Assembly: GCA_946410525.1 (NCBI GenBank) | Contig: CAMKAQ010000073.1 | Coordinates: 1-5,617 of the forward strand | Reading direction: 5' to 3' | Source: an uncultured Caryophanales bacterium | Lineage (GTDB): Bacteria; Bacillota_I; Bacilli_A; RFN20; CAG-826 | Length of the DNA stretch: 5,617 bases | In this document: piece by piece, positions 1-5,617 of the stretch | Numbering within the stretch: the first letter of the stretch is position 1 | Layout: each line of letters begins with the position of its first letter | Translations under genes and position numbers: made by a program | The notes under the pieces: model-generated | Told to the model about the DNA's origin: nothing | The model's database searches: none | What the model saw: the letters and a program-made list of their open reading frames with translations, nothing else

Positions 1-807
1 AAGGTCATCTCCTCTGAGATCGCCGAATACGATATCTTGAGTGTCGTTATCCTTGCCCTTGCTATCGTCCTTAAATTTGTCCAATCCTATGTGAACCGTT
101 CAATCGGAAAGATCATCAACTCCCCTGCCCTTAAGGCCACCGCTCTTGACTCTCTTCTCGATTGCCTTGTCACTGGTGTCGTTCTTGTCTGCGCCCTTCT
201 CACCTGGGCCTTTAACTGGAGCTTCCTTGATGGTTACTTCGGCATGGCAGTCGCCATCTTCGTCTTTATTAGCGGAGTCCGTTCCCTCTTAGAATCCTTC
301 TCCCCTCTTATTGGCGAAGCCAACGATGAAGACCTTGTTGAGAAGATCACCGCTATCGTTAACTCAAACGATAAGGTCCTTGGCATCCACGACATGATCT
401 ACCACTCCTATGGCCCAACCAAATCATTCGTCTCCTTCCATATCGAAGTTAACGCCAAGTTGTCTCTTGAAGAGTCTCACGATGTTGCAGACACGATCGA
501 AGAGAAAATCAGAGCCGAGCTTAAAGTCGAAGCGAACATCCACGTTGACCCAGTTGACCTTGATGACCCAGAGATCGTTGAGGCAAGAGACACCATCAAC
601 GAGGTCATCAAACAATATGACCCCGAAGGAAATTGCCACGACGTCAGAATCGTTAGGGGCACCAAAGCGAAAACACTCCGCTTCGACATCCTTGTCCTTA
701 CGCGCGATAAAAAGGAACAAGCCAAGATCACCAAGGCGATCAAAGACGAGTTCGAGAAGAAGGGTCATCAATACGTCTATAAGATCAATATCGATCATCC
801 TTTCTGA
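1..807 (+). CDS. Cation diffusion facilitator (CDF) family metal exporter, 5'-truncated by the window
   Basis: A membrane antiporter that should expel divalent metal in exchange for protons. The frame is open from base 1, so the TTG at 37 is not the real start. About 100 residues carrying helices 1-3 lie upstream. Numbering from base 1, the 268 visible residues hold three membrane helices (about 13-30, 46-68 and 76-97). The helix-5 metal site reads D50-S-L-L-D54, where YiiP-type zinc exporters have HxxxD; DxxxD is the pattern known from manganese CDFs such as MntE. A cytoplasmic dimerisation domain follows (about 105-188). It keeps the family's histidines: H130 (GIHD), H147 (FHIE), H160 (SHDVAD) and H181 (IHVDP). 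Residues 189-268 form an extra C-terminal module (HDVRIV, RFDILV) of the kind seen in longer Bacillota CDFs. It ends in TGA just before a terminator. The family call is firm; metal specificity is inferred from one site. Confidence 0.93.
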   Translation, partial: KVISSEIAEYDILSVVILALAIVLKFVQSYVNRSIGKIINSPALKATALDSLLDCLVTGVVLVCALLTWAFNWSFLDGYFGMAVAIFVFISGVRSLLESFSPLIGEANDEDLVEKITAIVNSNDKVLGIHDMIYHSYGPTKSFVSFHIEVNAKLSLEESHDVADTIEEKIRAELKVEANIHVDPVDLDDPEIVEARDTINEVIKQYDPEGNCHDVRIVRGTKAKTLRFDILVLTRDKKEQAKITKAIKDEFEKKGHQYVYKINIDHPF

Positions 808-824
808 AGAAAGACAAAAGAAAA

Positions 825-854
825 GGGAGCCAATTATGGCTCCCTGTTTTTTGT
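825..854. terminator. Bidirectional intrinsic terminator between convergent genes
   Basis: A perfect 7-bp stem, GGGAGCC (825-831) and GGCTCCC (838-844), closes a 6-base AATTAT loop. On the + strand it is followed by TGTTTTTTG, which suits the CDF gene ending at 807. On the - strand the bases after the stem read CTTTTCTTTTG, which suits gpmA ending at 863. The A-rich and T-rich flanks on both sides are typical of a shared terminator between tail-to-tail genes. Confidence 0.9.
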
Positions 855-862
855 TCTATCGA

Positions 863-1570
863 TTAGAGATAGTACTTGTTGAGAACGGCTAAGGTCTTCT
901 CGTCGAGTTCGTAGACGAGTGGTTTGCCGGTTGGGATCTCAACGGAGATGATCTGAGCTGGGGTGAGGTGCTCAAGTTCCATGACAAGAGCTCTTAAGCT
1001 GTTGCCGTGGGCGGCGATAAGAACTTTGCGGCCAGCTTTGATGGCTGGAGCGATTTCCTTATCGAAGTATGGCTTAACACGGTTGGCGGTGTCGATTAAG
1101 CATTCGGTAAGTGGGCAATCTTCGATTGTCATCTCGCCTTTGGCAATAAGATCCTGATAGGTCTTCTGGTTGCCTGGCCATCTCTCATCGCTCTTCTCGA
1201 GGACGAGCGGTGGAACATCGGCGCTTCTACGCCAGATGTGGACTTGCTCATCGCCCCATTTGGCAGCGGATTCGGCTTTGTTGAGGCCTTGGAGAGCGCC
1301 ATAGTGACGCTCATTGAGACGCCAGGTGTAGTGCTTTTCGATGGACTCTTCGCCAAGTTCTTTGAGAACGCGGTCCATGGTGTGGTTGGCTCTCTTGAGG
1401 ACGCTGCTGAAGGCCATATCGAAGCTGTAGCCTTTCTCTTTGAGAAGTTTGCCAGCTTCAGTGGCTTCTTTTTCGCCGTTTGGGGATAATTCAACATCGG
1501 TCCATCCGGTGAACTTGTTTTCAAGGTTCCATTCGGACTGCCCGTGTCTGATTAAGACTAATTTGACCAT
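863..1570 (-). CDS. gpmA: 2,3-bisphosphoglycerate-dependent phosphoglycerate mutase
   Basis: A cytoplasmic glycolytic and gluconeogenic enzyme that interconverts 3-phosphoglycerate and 2-phosphoglycerate through a phosphohistidine. The 235-residue protein begins with the histidine-phosphatase signature LIRHGQSEWN, with R8 and the phosphorylated H9. It also has R60 (VLKR), E87 (RLNERHYG, the acid/base) and H188 (AAHGNSLRAL). These match E. coli GpmA H11, R62, E89 and H184 in order. RRSADVPP, DERWPG and IPTGKPLVYEL are further family blocks. A few extra residues near 144-152, before PLTE, account for the shifted H188 numbering. The ATG has a strong ribosome binding site, AAGGAAGGA on the minus strand (1578-1586), 7 bases upstream. 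It is transcribed from its own promoter and ends at the shared hairpin (825-844). All catalytic residues are present, so it should be active. Confidence 0.97.
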   Translation of the reverse strand: MVKLVLIRHGQSEWNLENKFTGWTDVELSPNGEKEATEAGKLLKEKGYSFDMAFSSVLKRANHTMDRVLKELGEESIEKHYTWRLNERHYGALQGLNKAESAAKWGDEQVHIWRRSADVPPLVLEKSDERWPGNQKTYQDLIAKGEMTIEDCPLTECLIDTANRVKPYFDKEIAPAIKAGRKVLIAAHGNSLRALVMELEHLTPAQIISVEIPTGKPLVYELDEKTLAVLNKYYL

Positions 1571-1600
1571 TTTAAAATCCTTCCTTTGGATAACGGATAG

Positions 1601-1629
1601 ATTATAGGGCCAAAAGGGCCTATTTCCAA
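1601..1629 (-). promoter_or_regulatory. Sigma-A-type promoter of gpmA
   Basis: Read on the minus strand, TTGGAA (1624-1629) as the -35 and a perfect TATAAT (1601-1606) as the -10 are separated by 17 bases. This predicts a start near 1594 and a leader of about 25 bases containing the AAGGAAGGA ribosome binding site. The spacer contains two GGCC blocks around an A-run (1608-1620), which could be a weak hairpin or only coincidence. Called from consensus match and position alone. Confidence 0.72.
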
Positions 1630-1634
1630 CACCT

Positions 1635-1649
1635 TTGCTCTAAGAGCAA
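1635..1649 (-). terminator. Short hairpin after the ligase-like gene, weak terminator candidate
   Basis: TTGCTC (1635-1640) and GAGCAA (1644-1649) form a perfect 6-bp stem with a TAA loop, 8 bases beyond the stop at 1658. On the minus strand the following bases (AGGTGTTGG) are not a T-run, so it is a poor intrinsic terminator. Transcripts of the hydrolase/ligase-like unit may continue into gpmA. It could also protect the 3' end or have no role. Confidence 0.3.
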
Positions 1650-1657
1650 GGAAAATG

Positions 1658-3067
1658 TTAAGCCTCAACTACAGGCGCTTTCTCACTTTTCTTTGAACCA
1701 AGTTCAGTGAGCATCGGACAAAGCACCATCAGGTAATAGACAACGCCAGTAAGGTTAGGGAAAGTGAAATCCCCTGCTTCTGTGGCTGTTCTAGCAAGCA
1801 AGACAACCAAGGTCAAAAGGGTGACGCCTGCAAACGCGGATTTATGTTTGAATAAGAGTCCATCATTGAAGAAGGCGTATGCCCATAATGCGGCGGAGAA
1901 GACAAAACCAGGGATGCCAAACTGAAGGAGATCAACAGCAAAGGCAACGTCCATGGCAACGTATCCACCAAAGTATCCGTACAAACCATGTTGCCAGTTC
2001 ATGTAACCAAAACCGAAGAAAGAAGTTATGCCGCTTGTCGACAAGGATTCTTTTGCCTGATTGAAGCAATTGATTCTACTGTCGAAAGAGTGACCGTTCA
2101 TGCTCGGGAGATCGTCGACAAGATATTCGAAGAAGGTGTGAGGCAACCTCATGAATGAGCCTTCTTCAAATGGGGTGAAAGCGATGATAAGGAACGTGCC
2201 TGCTCCAGCTATCATGAGAGCGAAGAAAACGAGAGCCCTTATTGGATGTTTGTTGACGATTAAGATGGTTCTCCAAACAACAAAGACGGAGAAGAAAGCA
2301 AACGACATGATGATAGATGTTTTGCTGAGGGTGAAAAGAGTGTTAAAGAAGAAGAAAAAGAACAAAATCCAATGCAAAACCCAATTATTTTTGATGATTA
2401 GATATGCTTCGGAGATCATCGCGATGACTAAGATGAACGCATAAACGTTTCTGTTGTTGGTGAAGCTTTGTGGGACATCATATGGATGCGGTTCCGTGAA
2501 AAGCCTCCAATAGACATTACCTTCGGCGATGTAACTATATATCGTTCCAAATAAACCAACTGCGATCGCAATGACGAAGAACAAGTTGTAGTAGTTCCTG
2601 TCTTTGATCACCTGAGGGATGATGGCGACGAAAAGATAAATGGACACGAAGACCATGATAGTCGCGGCCAAGTATTGAAATACTTTACCCGCTGAAAGCT
2701 GATACACGACGACACCATCTTTGATGACACCAGGGAAGACGAACAGAGTAAGCGAAGCGAAGACCAGGAAGACGGCCCCAACTATCATGAGAGGCCACTT
2801 CTGCTTCACCTTGAAATACTTGATGGCGAAGAACATGAAAAACGCATCGAACAAAAGTAGCACAACCGTAAAGATTACAAACCAGACGTCAAATGGAAGG
2901 AACGGAAGCAAGAATCCAGCTTCTTCCGTTGCTGCCTCTACTTTGAAGTCCATTGCCTCGAAATAAAGGTATGTGAAAAGAGAGAAGGTGAGAACTAAGA
3001 ACCACGCCACAAAATGACGCGGCTTCCTTTCACGGAGACCAAAATAATCGAGGACTTTATTAAGCAT
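1658..3067 (-). CDS. O-antigen ligase/polymerase-like polytopic membrane protein (Wzy/WaaL type)
   Basis: Probably an integral membrane enzyme that polymerises or transfers lipid-linked sugar chains on the outer face of the membrane. From the ATG at 3067 it has 469 residues and about 11-12 hydrophobic helices (roughly 19-36, 61-81, 91-111, 131-150, 161-181, 206-224, 230-246, 249-271, 277-297, 371-395, 408-427 and 437-455). The long loop at about 298-368, between helices nine and ten, matches the Wzy_C layout. It contains R331 in DSRINCFNQA and then FFGFGY. Before it are NNRNVYAF (204-211) and LSKTS (247-251), resembling the family's N-x-N and S-x-(S/T) blocks; after it comes a short acidic segment, AMDVAF. 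The Lys-rich C-terminus is probably cytoplasmic. The ATG overlaps the hydrolase stop (TAATG), so I prefer it to a TTG 33 bases upstream, which would add 11 residues inside the hydrolase gene. The glycan substrate cannot be read from sequence, and ligase versus polymerase is unresolved. Confidence 0.75.
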   Translation of the reverse strand: MLNKVLDYFGLRERKPRHFVAWFLVLTFSLFTYLYFEAMDFKVEAATEEAGFLLPFLPFDVWFVIFTVVLLLFDAFFMFFAIKYFKVKQKWPLMIVGAVFLVFASLTLFVFPGVIKDGVVVYQLSAGKVFQYLAATIMVFVSIYLFVAIIPQVIKDRNYYNLFFVIAIAVGLFGTIYSYIAEGNVYWRLFTEPHPYDVPQSFTNNRNVYAFILVIAMISEAYLIIKNNWVLHWILFFFFFFNTLFTLSKTSIIMSFAFFSVFVVWRTILIVNKHPIRALVFFALMIAGAGTFLIIAFTPFEEGSFMRLPHTFFEYLVDDLPSMNGHSFDSRINCFNQAKESLSTSGITSFFGFGYMNWQHGLYGYFGGYVAMDVAFAVDLLQFGIPGFVFSAALWAYAFFNDGLLFKHKSAFAGVTLLTLVVLLARTATEAGDFTFPNLTGVVYYLMVLCPMLTELGSKKSEKAPVVEA

Positions 3068-3069
3068 TA
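3065..3069 (-). promoter_or_regulatory. TAATG stop/start overlap, translational coupling site
   Basis: On the minus strand TAATG contains the hydrolase stop TAA (3067-3069) and the membrane-protein ATG (3065-3067), sharing one base. I see no convincing Shine-Dalgarno in the bases before this ATG (CCAAATTCTTACTCGCC). Translation of the membrane protein therefore probably depends on ribosomes finishing the hydrolase. This supports the ATG as the true start and a shared transcript. Confidence 0.75.
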
Positions 3070-3972
3070 GGCGAGTAAGAATTTGGAGATGAGATACCAA
3101 ACTTCTTCTTTTCCGTTTTCGTTATGGATTTCGTGACGCATGTGGTCAAACATCTTGAGTTTGGCGTTAGTGACGCCGAGCTTCTTGTACATCCAGAGGA
3201 GCTCACGTGGGCCTTTGCCGAATCTGCCGACTGGATCTTCTTCGCCAGAGATGATGAGAATCTTCTCATCCTTGCTGACTTTCTTGATTTCCTTGCTGTC
3301 GGTGATGGCCTTTAAGCCTCTGAGGAATTCTTTCCAGAATCCGCCAGTGGTTGGAGCGCCACAATATGGATCGGCGATGTATTTCTGAACGTTCTCTTCG
3401 TTGTAGGAGAGCCAATCTTTTGGAGTCTTGGCGTCTTTGACAGCTTTGCTGTAAGCGTCAGTTCCGGAAGCGGAGAGAATCTTGTTTGGCTTATCGAAGT
3501 TGCCTTTGTTGACGAGCATGGAGGCAAGCATGTAGCCGAAGAAGGCTTTCATTCTTGGCATCTTGTCGGAGCCACAAAGGATGGCTTTGCTAACGGTATT
3601 TGGGAAGAGCTGGAGATAACGCTGAGTCATGAAGGAGCCCATGGAGTGGCCCATGATGCAGGTTGGGAGGTTGTTGGCTTTCTTAACTTCCTCAATCTTG
3701 ATGTTCGCAGCGGTGACGTTGTCATCGAAAGCGCCTTCGTACCACTTCTCCTGGTCTTCGACCTTCTCAGCATTGAGACCCTGAGCGACAGCGTCTAAGA
3801 CATAGACGTTGATGCCTTTCTCGTTCAAATACTTGGCGAGTTCTTCGTAGCGGCCTGAGTGTTCGCCCATTCCGGTTAAAAGAACAAGGTTCATTTTTGC
3901 TTGTTCAGTTTCGAAAATAAGACCTTTTTGAGTTCTGCCGTTTGGCAGGGTGACAGTGAAAACGTTTTCCAT
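3067..3972 (-). CDS. Alpha/beta hydrolase of the lysophospholipase/monoglyceride lipase type
   Basis: A predicted soluble serine hydrolase of 301 residues with no signal peptide, so cytoplasmic or loosely membrane-associated. The triad can be read directly: nucleophile S110 in GHSMGS, D246 in SGEEDPVG and H280 in MRHEIHNE. These motifs and the blocks GEHSGRYEELAKYL (36-49), DPYCGAPTTGGFW (201-213) and DPVGRFGKG (246-254) match the Hydrolase_4 group (PldB-like lysophospholipases) common in clostridia. Two usually conserved N-terminal spots differ: the HG before GEH is T33-G34, and the D-x-RGHG-type segment reads DAVAQG (60-65). Activity is expected, but the acyl substrate is unknown. The ATG has a GAGAGGA ribosome binding site (3980-3986) 7 bases upstream. 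It is the first gene of a two-gene unit with the ligase/polymerase-like protein, which hints at a role in lipid or lipid-linked glycan handling; that is inference. Confidence 0.9.
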   Translation of the reverse strand: MENVFTVTLPNGRTQKGLIFETEQAKMNLVLLTGMGEHSGRYEELAKYLNEKGINVYVLDAVAQGLNAEKVEDQEKWYEGAFDDNVTAANIKIEEVKKANNLPTCIMGHSMGSFMTQRYLQLFPNTVSKAILCGSDKMPRMKAFFGYMLASMLVNKGNFDKPNKILSASGTDAYSKAVKDAKTPKDWLSYNEENVQKYIADPYCGAPTTGGFWKEFLRGLKAITDSKEIKKVSKDEKILIISGEEDPVGRFGKGPRELLWMYKKLGVTNAKLKMFDHMRHEIHNENGKEEVWYLISKFLLA

Positions 3973-3997
3973 AAAACAATCCTCTCGAGTTAAGCAA

Positions 3998-4027
3998 ATT
4001 CTACAACATAATTGCTACTCATGTGTA
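3998..4027 (-). promoter_or_regulatory. Putative promoter of the hydrolase/ligase-like unit
   Basis: On the minus strand TAGAAT (3998-4003) is a five-of-six -10 match. TACACA (4022-4027), a four-of-six -35, lies 18 bases upstream. It sits directly after the terminator of galE and ahead of the GAGAGGA ribosome binding site. A new promoter is needed here because the upstream transcript should stop. The -35 is weak and the call rests on position. Confidence 0.45.
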
Positions 4028-4029
4028 TG

Positions 4030-4059
4030 AAAAAAGGCACTGAATTTTGTCAGTGCCTT
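4030..4059 (-). terminator. Intrinsic terminator of the galE transcript
   Basis: A perfect 10-bp stem, AAGGCACTGA (4034-4043) and TCAGTGCCTT (4050-4059), has a 6-base loop. On the minus strand it ends in a run of six T (4030-4035, two of them within the stem), starting 12 bases after the galE stop. On the + strand no T-run follows the stem, so it acts on minus-strand transcription. It separates galE from the hydrolase gene. Confidence 0.93.
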
Positions 4060-4071
4060 ATAGGAGTTTGT

Positions 4072-5088
4072 TTATTCGATGCCGTTAGGGTTTTTCTTTT
4101 GGAAATTGTAGGCGTCTTTGCAAGCGTCTTTGATGGTGAGGGTGGCTTTCCAACCAAGCTCGTTCCACGCTTTGTCGACGTTTGCGAAGTTCTCGTCGAT
4201 GTCGCCAGGACGGCGAGGCATGATCTGGTATGGGATCTTGATGCCGTTAGCCTCTTCGAAGGCGTGGACAAGCTCGAGGACCGAGGTGCCTTTGCCAGTT
4301 CCGAGGTTATAGACGACAAGGCCTGGGTTGCTCTCTAAACGCTTGAGGGCAGCGACATGGCCTTTGGCCAAGTCGACGACGTGGATGTAATCCCTGACAC
4401 CGGTTCCGTCGACGGTCTTGTAATCGTCTCCGAAGACGCGGAGGAACGGGAGTTTGCCAATCGCGACCTGAGTAACGTATGGCATGAGGTTGTTTGGGAG
4501 GCCGTTTGGATCTTCGCCAAGAAGGCCAGATGGGTGTCCGCCGATTGGGTTGAAGTATCTAAGCAGGCAGACGTTGAGGTCCTTGTTTGCTTTGGCGGTA
4601 TCCTCAAGGATTCTCTCGATCATGACCTTGGTCTCGCCATATGGGTTGGTGGCGCTGCCGACTGGGTCGGTTTCATAAAGTGGAACCCTTTTTGGCACGC
4701 CATAGACTGTGGCGGATGAAGAAAAGATGAAATTGTGGACGCCTTTCTCTTTCATGATGGCCAAGACGTTGAGGGCGCTGCCGAGGTTGTTCTGATAGTA
4801 TTCGACAGGTTTGACGGTGGATTCCCCTACCGCTTTATATCCAGCGAAATGGATAACCGCGTCGATGTGATTTTCTTCAAAAACCCTTACAGTTTCCACA
4901 TATTTTGTGCAATCAACCTCATAGAACTTAGGTCTGACATGGGTGATTGTCTCAATGCGGTCAAGGACTGCGAGCTTGGAATTATAGAGGTTATCAAGGA
5001 CGATTGGTTCGTAGCCGCTTTCGATGAGTTCGATGACGGTTTCGCTGCCAATGAATCCAAGTCCTCCAGTGACTAAGATGGTCTTCAT
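4072..5088 (-). CDS. galE: UDP-glucose 4-epimerase
   Basis: A cytoplasmic NAD-dependent short-chain dehydrogenase-type enzyme that interconverts UDP-glucose and UDP-galactose, for galactose use (Leloir pathway) and as a galactosyl donor for surface glycans. Its 338 residues equal the length of E. coli GalE and align nearly without gaps. The Rossmann motif TGGLGFIGS is at 7-15. The SSSATVYG block (123-130) carries the catalytic Ser/Thr region, and Y150-x-x-x-K154 is in NPYGETK. LRYFNPIGGHPSG, GEDPNGLPNNLMPY and DGTGVRDYIHVVDLA are further GalE hallmarks. The position matching the substrate-size residue Y299 of E. coli appears to be N300 (GDIDENFAN), so wider use of UDP-N-acetylhexosamines is possible. 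The start is set by an AGAGG site (5096-5100) 7 bases upstream. The ATG overlaps the preceding gene's TGA (ATGA), and a strong terminator follows. No other Leloir genes are visible nearby. Confidence 0.96.
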   Translation of the reverse strand: MKTILVTGGLGFIGSETVIELIESGYEPIVLDNLYNSKLAVLDRIETITHVRPKFYEVDCTKYVETVRVFEENHIDAVIHFAGYKAVGESTVKPVEYYQNNLGSALNVLAIMKEKGVHNFIFSSSATVYGVPKRVPLYETDPVGSATNPYGETKVMIERILEDTAKANKDLNVCLLRYFNPIGGHPSGLLGEDPNGLPNNLMPYVTQVAIGKLPFLRVFGDDYKTVDGTGVRDYIHVVDLAKGHVAALKRLESNPGLVVYNLGTGKGTSVLELVHAFEEANGIKIPYQIMPRRPGDIDENFANVDKAWNELGWKATLTIKDACKDAYNFQKKNPNGIE

Positions 5089-5617
5089 TTCTTTTCCTCT
5101 TTGGATTGTTTCTTCTTCTCTTTTAGGAGAGCTTCTTTGGCTTCGCTGATCTTCTCCGCTTCGTGCTTGGAAGCTTTGGCGGAATGCTTTTCTACTTTGT
5201 GATGCTTCTTCTGCTCAATCGAAATCGCGTGGTCTGAATGCTGGATAGCATTAAGGAAGACTTCAGCGATAATGCGGTTGACGGAAGATTGAATGGACAT
5301 CCTTAAAGCGATGAGGCCAAGGGAGTCAACGAGATGCTGCTCAGCTTGCTCAGGGTCGGTCTCTTTGTTCTTCTCGTATTCTTTTGCGAAGCGGTCAACT
5401 CTTTGCTTGGCAAGAGCGATGGTGTTCTTCGCTATGCTCGTGGACATGAGACGGAAGAAGGTATAAAGAACGGACTTATCGGTGCTGACATCATTGTCGA
5501 GAGCAATAAGGTTGGAAAGCTCTGACATAGTCAGAGAGTTCTTCAAAGAACAGATGGCTAAGAGATAGCCAAGGTGAACTTCGTTGTATTTCTTTCTCTC
5601 TGGTTCTTTGATGATCT
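5085..5617 (-). CDS. Unrecognised protein with Lys/Glu/His-rich C-terminal tail, N-terminus outside window
   Basis: I do not recognise the family. The frame is open to the right edge of the window (first full codon at 5615), so 176 residues are visible and the real start lies beyond. The TTG at 5546 has no reason to be the start. The first roughly 130 visible residues look folded and mainly helical, with alternating hydrophobic segments (HLGYLLAICSL, LYTFFRLMS, DSLGLIALRMS, RIIAEVFLNAIQ) but no clear membrane helix. The last 40 or so are low-complexity K, E, H, A and S (for example KKHHKVEKHSAKASKHEAEK), likely a charged helix or disordered tail that could bind nucleic acid, acidic polymer or membrane. 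It overlaps galE by four bases (ATGA), so the two are cotranscribed and probably coupled. That alone does not give it a sugar-related role. Confidence 0.8.
   Translation of the reverse strand, partial: IIKEPERKKYNEVHLGYLLAICSLKNSLTMSELSNLIALDNDVSTDKSVLYTFFRLMSTSIAKNTIALAKQRVDRFAKEYEKNKETDPEQAEQHLVDSLGLIALRMSIQSSVNRIIAEVFLNAIQHSDHAISIEQKKHHKVEKHSAKASKHEAEKISEAKEALLKEKKKQSKEEKK

Noticed and set aside
805..807. TGA read as Trp (Mycoplasma code)
   Set aside because: Read-through would run directly into the 825-844 terminator and the opposing gpmA gene, and the TGA at 5085-5087 sits in a classic ATGA overlap. Trp codons in the genes are TGG.
410..892. Long open frame overlapping the CDF gene in another + frame, plus minus-strand frames at 424-798 and 477-743
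   Set aside because: They lie inside a gene with clear family motifs, give Ser/Thr/Arg-rich or otherwise featureless translations, and one runs through the terminator. They are shadows of codon bias.
1238..1489. Hydrophobic, Phe/Val-rich open frame antisense to gpmA
   Set aside because: Its composition simply mirrors the Lys/Glu codons of gpmA read backwards, with no independent gene signal.
1608..1620. GGCC...GGCC pair between the gpmA -10 and -35 as an operator
   Set aside because: The arms are only four bases and GGCC is self-complementary. No second copy was seen elsewhere to support a regulator site.
2346..2366. Purine-rich run (GAAGAAGAAAAAGAA) as a possible simple repeat or slippage site
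   Set aside because: It encodes a run of six Phe in a membrane helix with mixed TTC/TTT codons. The longest homopolymer is only five bases.
4357..4719. 120-codon open frame antisense to galE (and others at 4012-4338 and 4735-5076)
   Set aside because: Antisense to well-conserved galE. I see no ribosome binding site or known motif, and the one at 4012 spans the terminator hairpin.
1..5617. tRNA, rRNA, CRISPR array, insertion sequence, riboswitch or attachment site
   Set aside because: The longest gap between genes is about 100 bases. I saw no repeat array, terminal inverted repeats, cloverleaf or transposase/integrase motif on either strand.

Overview
The window is an ordinary stretch of bacterial chromosome with six protein genes. 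Two run off the edges. Nothing in it indicates a mobile element, CRISPR array or RNA gene. The organism is probably a member of the Bacillota or a close relative, perhaps an uncultured gut-type Bacilli lineage. This is inference from strong purine-rich ribosome binding sites, compact intrinsic terminators, moderate GC by eye, Lys/Glu-rich proteins and family resemblance to clostridial and bacillar homologues. TGA acts as a stop (it ends the first and last genes at sensible places), so the Mycoplasma-type code is unlikely.

Left end (1-807, + strand): the C-terminal two thirds of a cation diffusion facilitator metal exporter. It converges on the minus-strand genes across a symmetric hairpin (825-844) that can terminate transcription in both directions. 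Next on the minus strand is gpmA (863-1570), a glycolytic phosphoglycerate mutase with a good sigma-A-type promoter of its own at 1601-1629.

Middle (1658-3972, - strand): a two-gene unit. A lysophospholipase-like alpha/beta hydrolase comes first and is joined by a TAATG stop/start overlap to a polytopic membrane protein resembling O-antigen ligases/polymerases (Wzy/WaaL type). It has its own putative promoter and lies downstream of a strong intrinsic terminator (4030-4059).

Right end (4072-5617, - strand): galE (UDP-glucose 4-epimerase), overlapping by ATGA the end of an unrecognised gene with a Lys/Glu/His-rich tail that enters from beyond the window.

Taken together, GalE (UDP-galactose, possibly UDP-GalNAc supply) and the ligase/polymerase-like protein suggest cell-surface glycan synthesis. 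The hydrolase may act on lipid or a lipid-linked intermediate of that pathway. The CDF transporter and GpmA look like unrelated housekeeping neighbours. I found no clear new system. The most interesting points are the coupled hydrolase/ligase-like pair, substitutions in the hydrolase's conserved N-terminal motifs, the non-standard residue at the GalE substrate-size position, and the unknown tailed protein.
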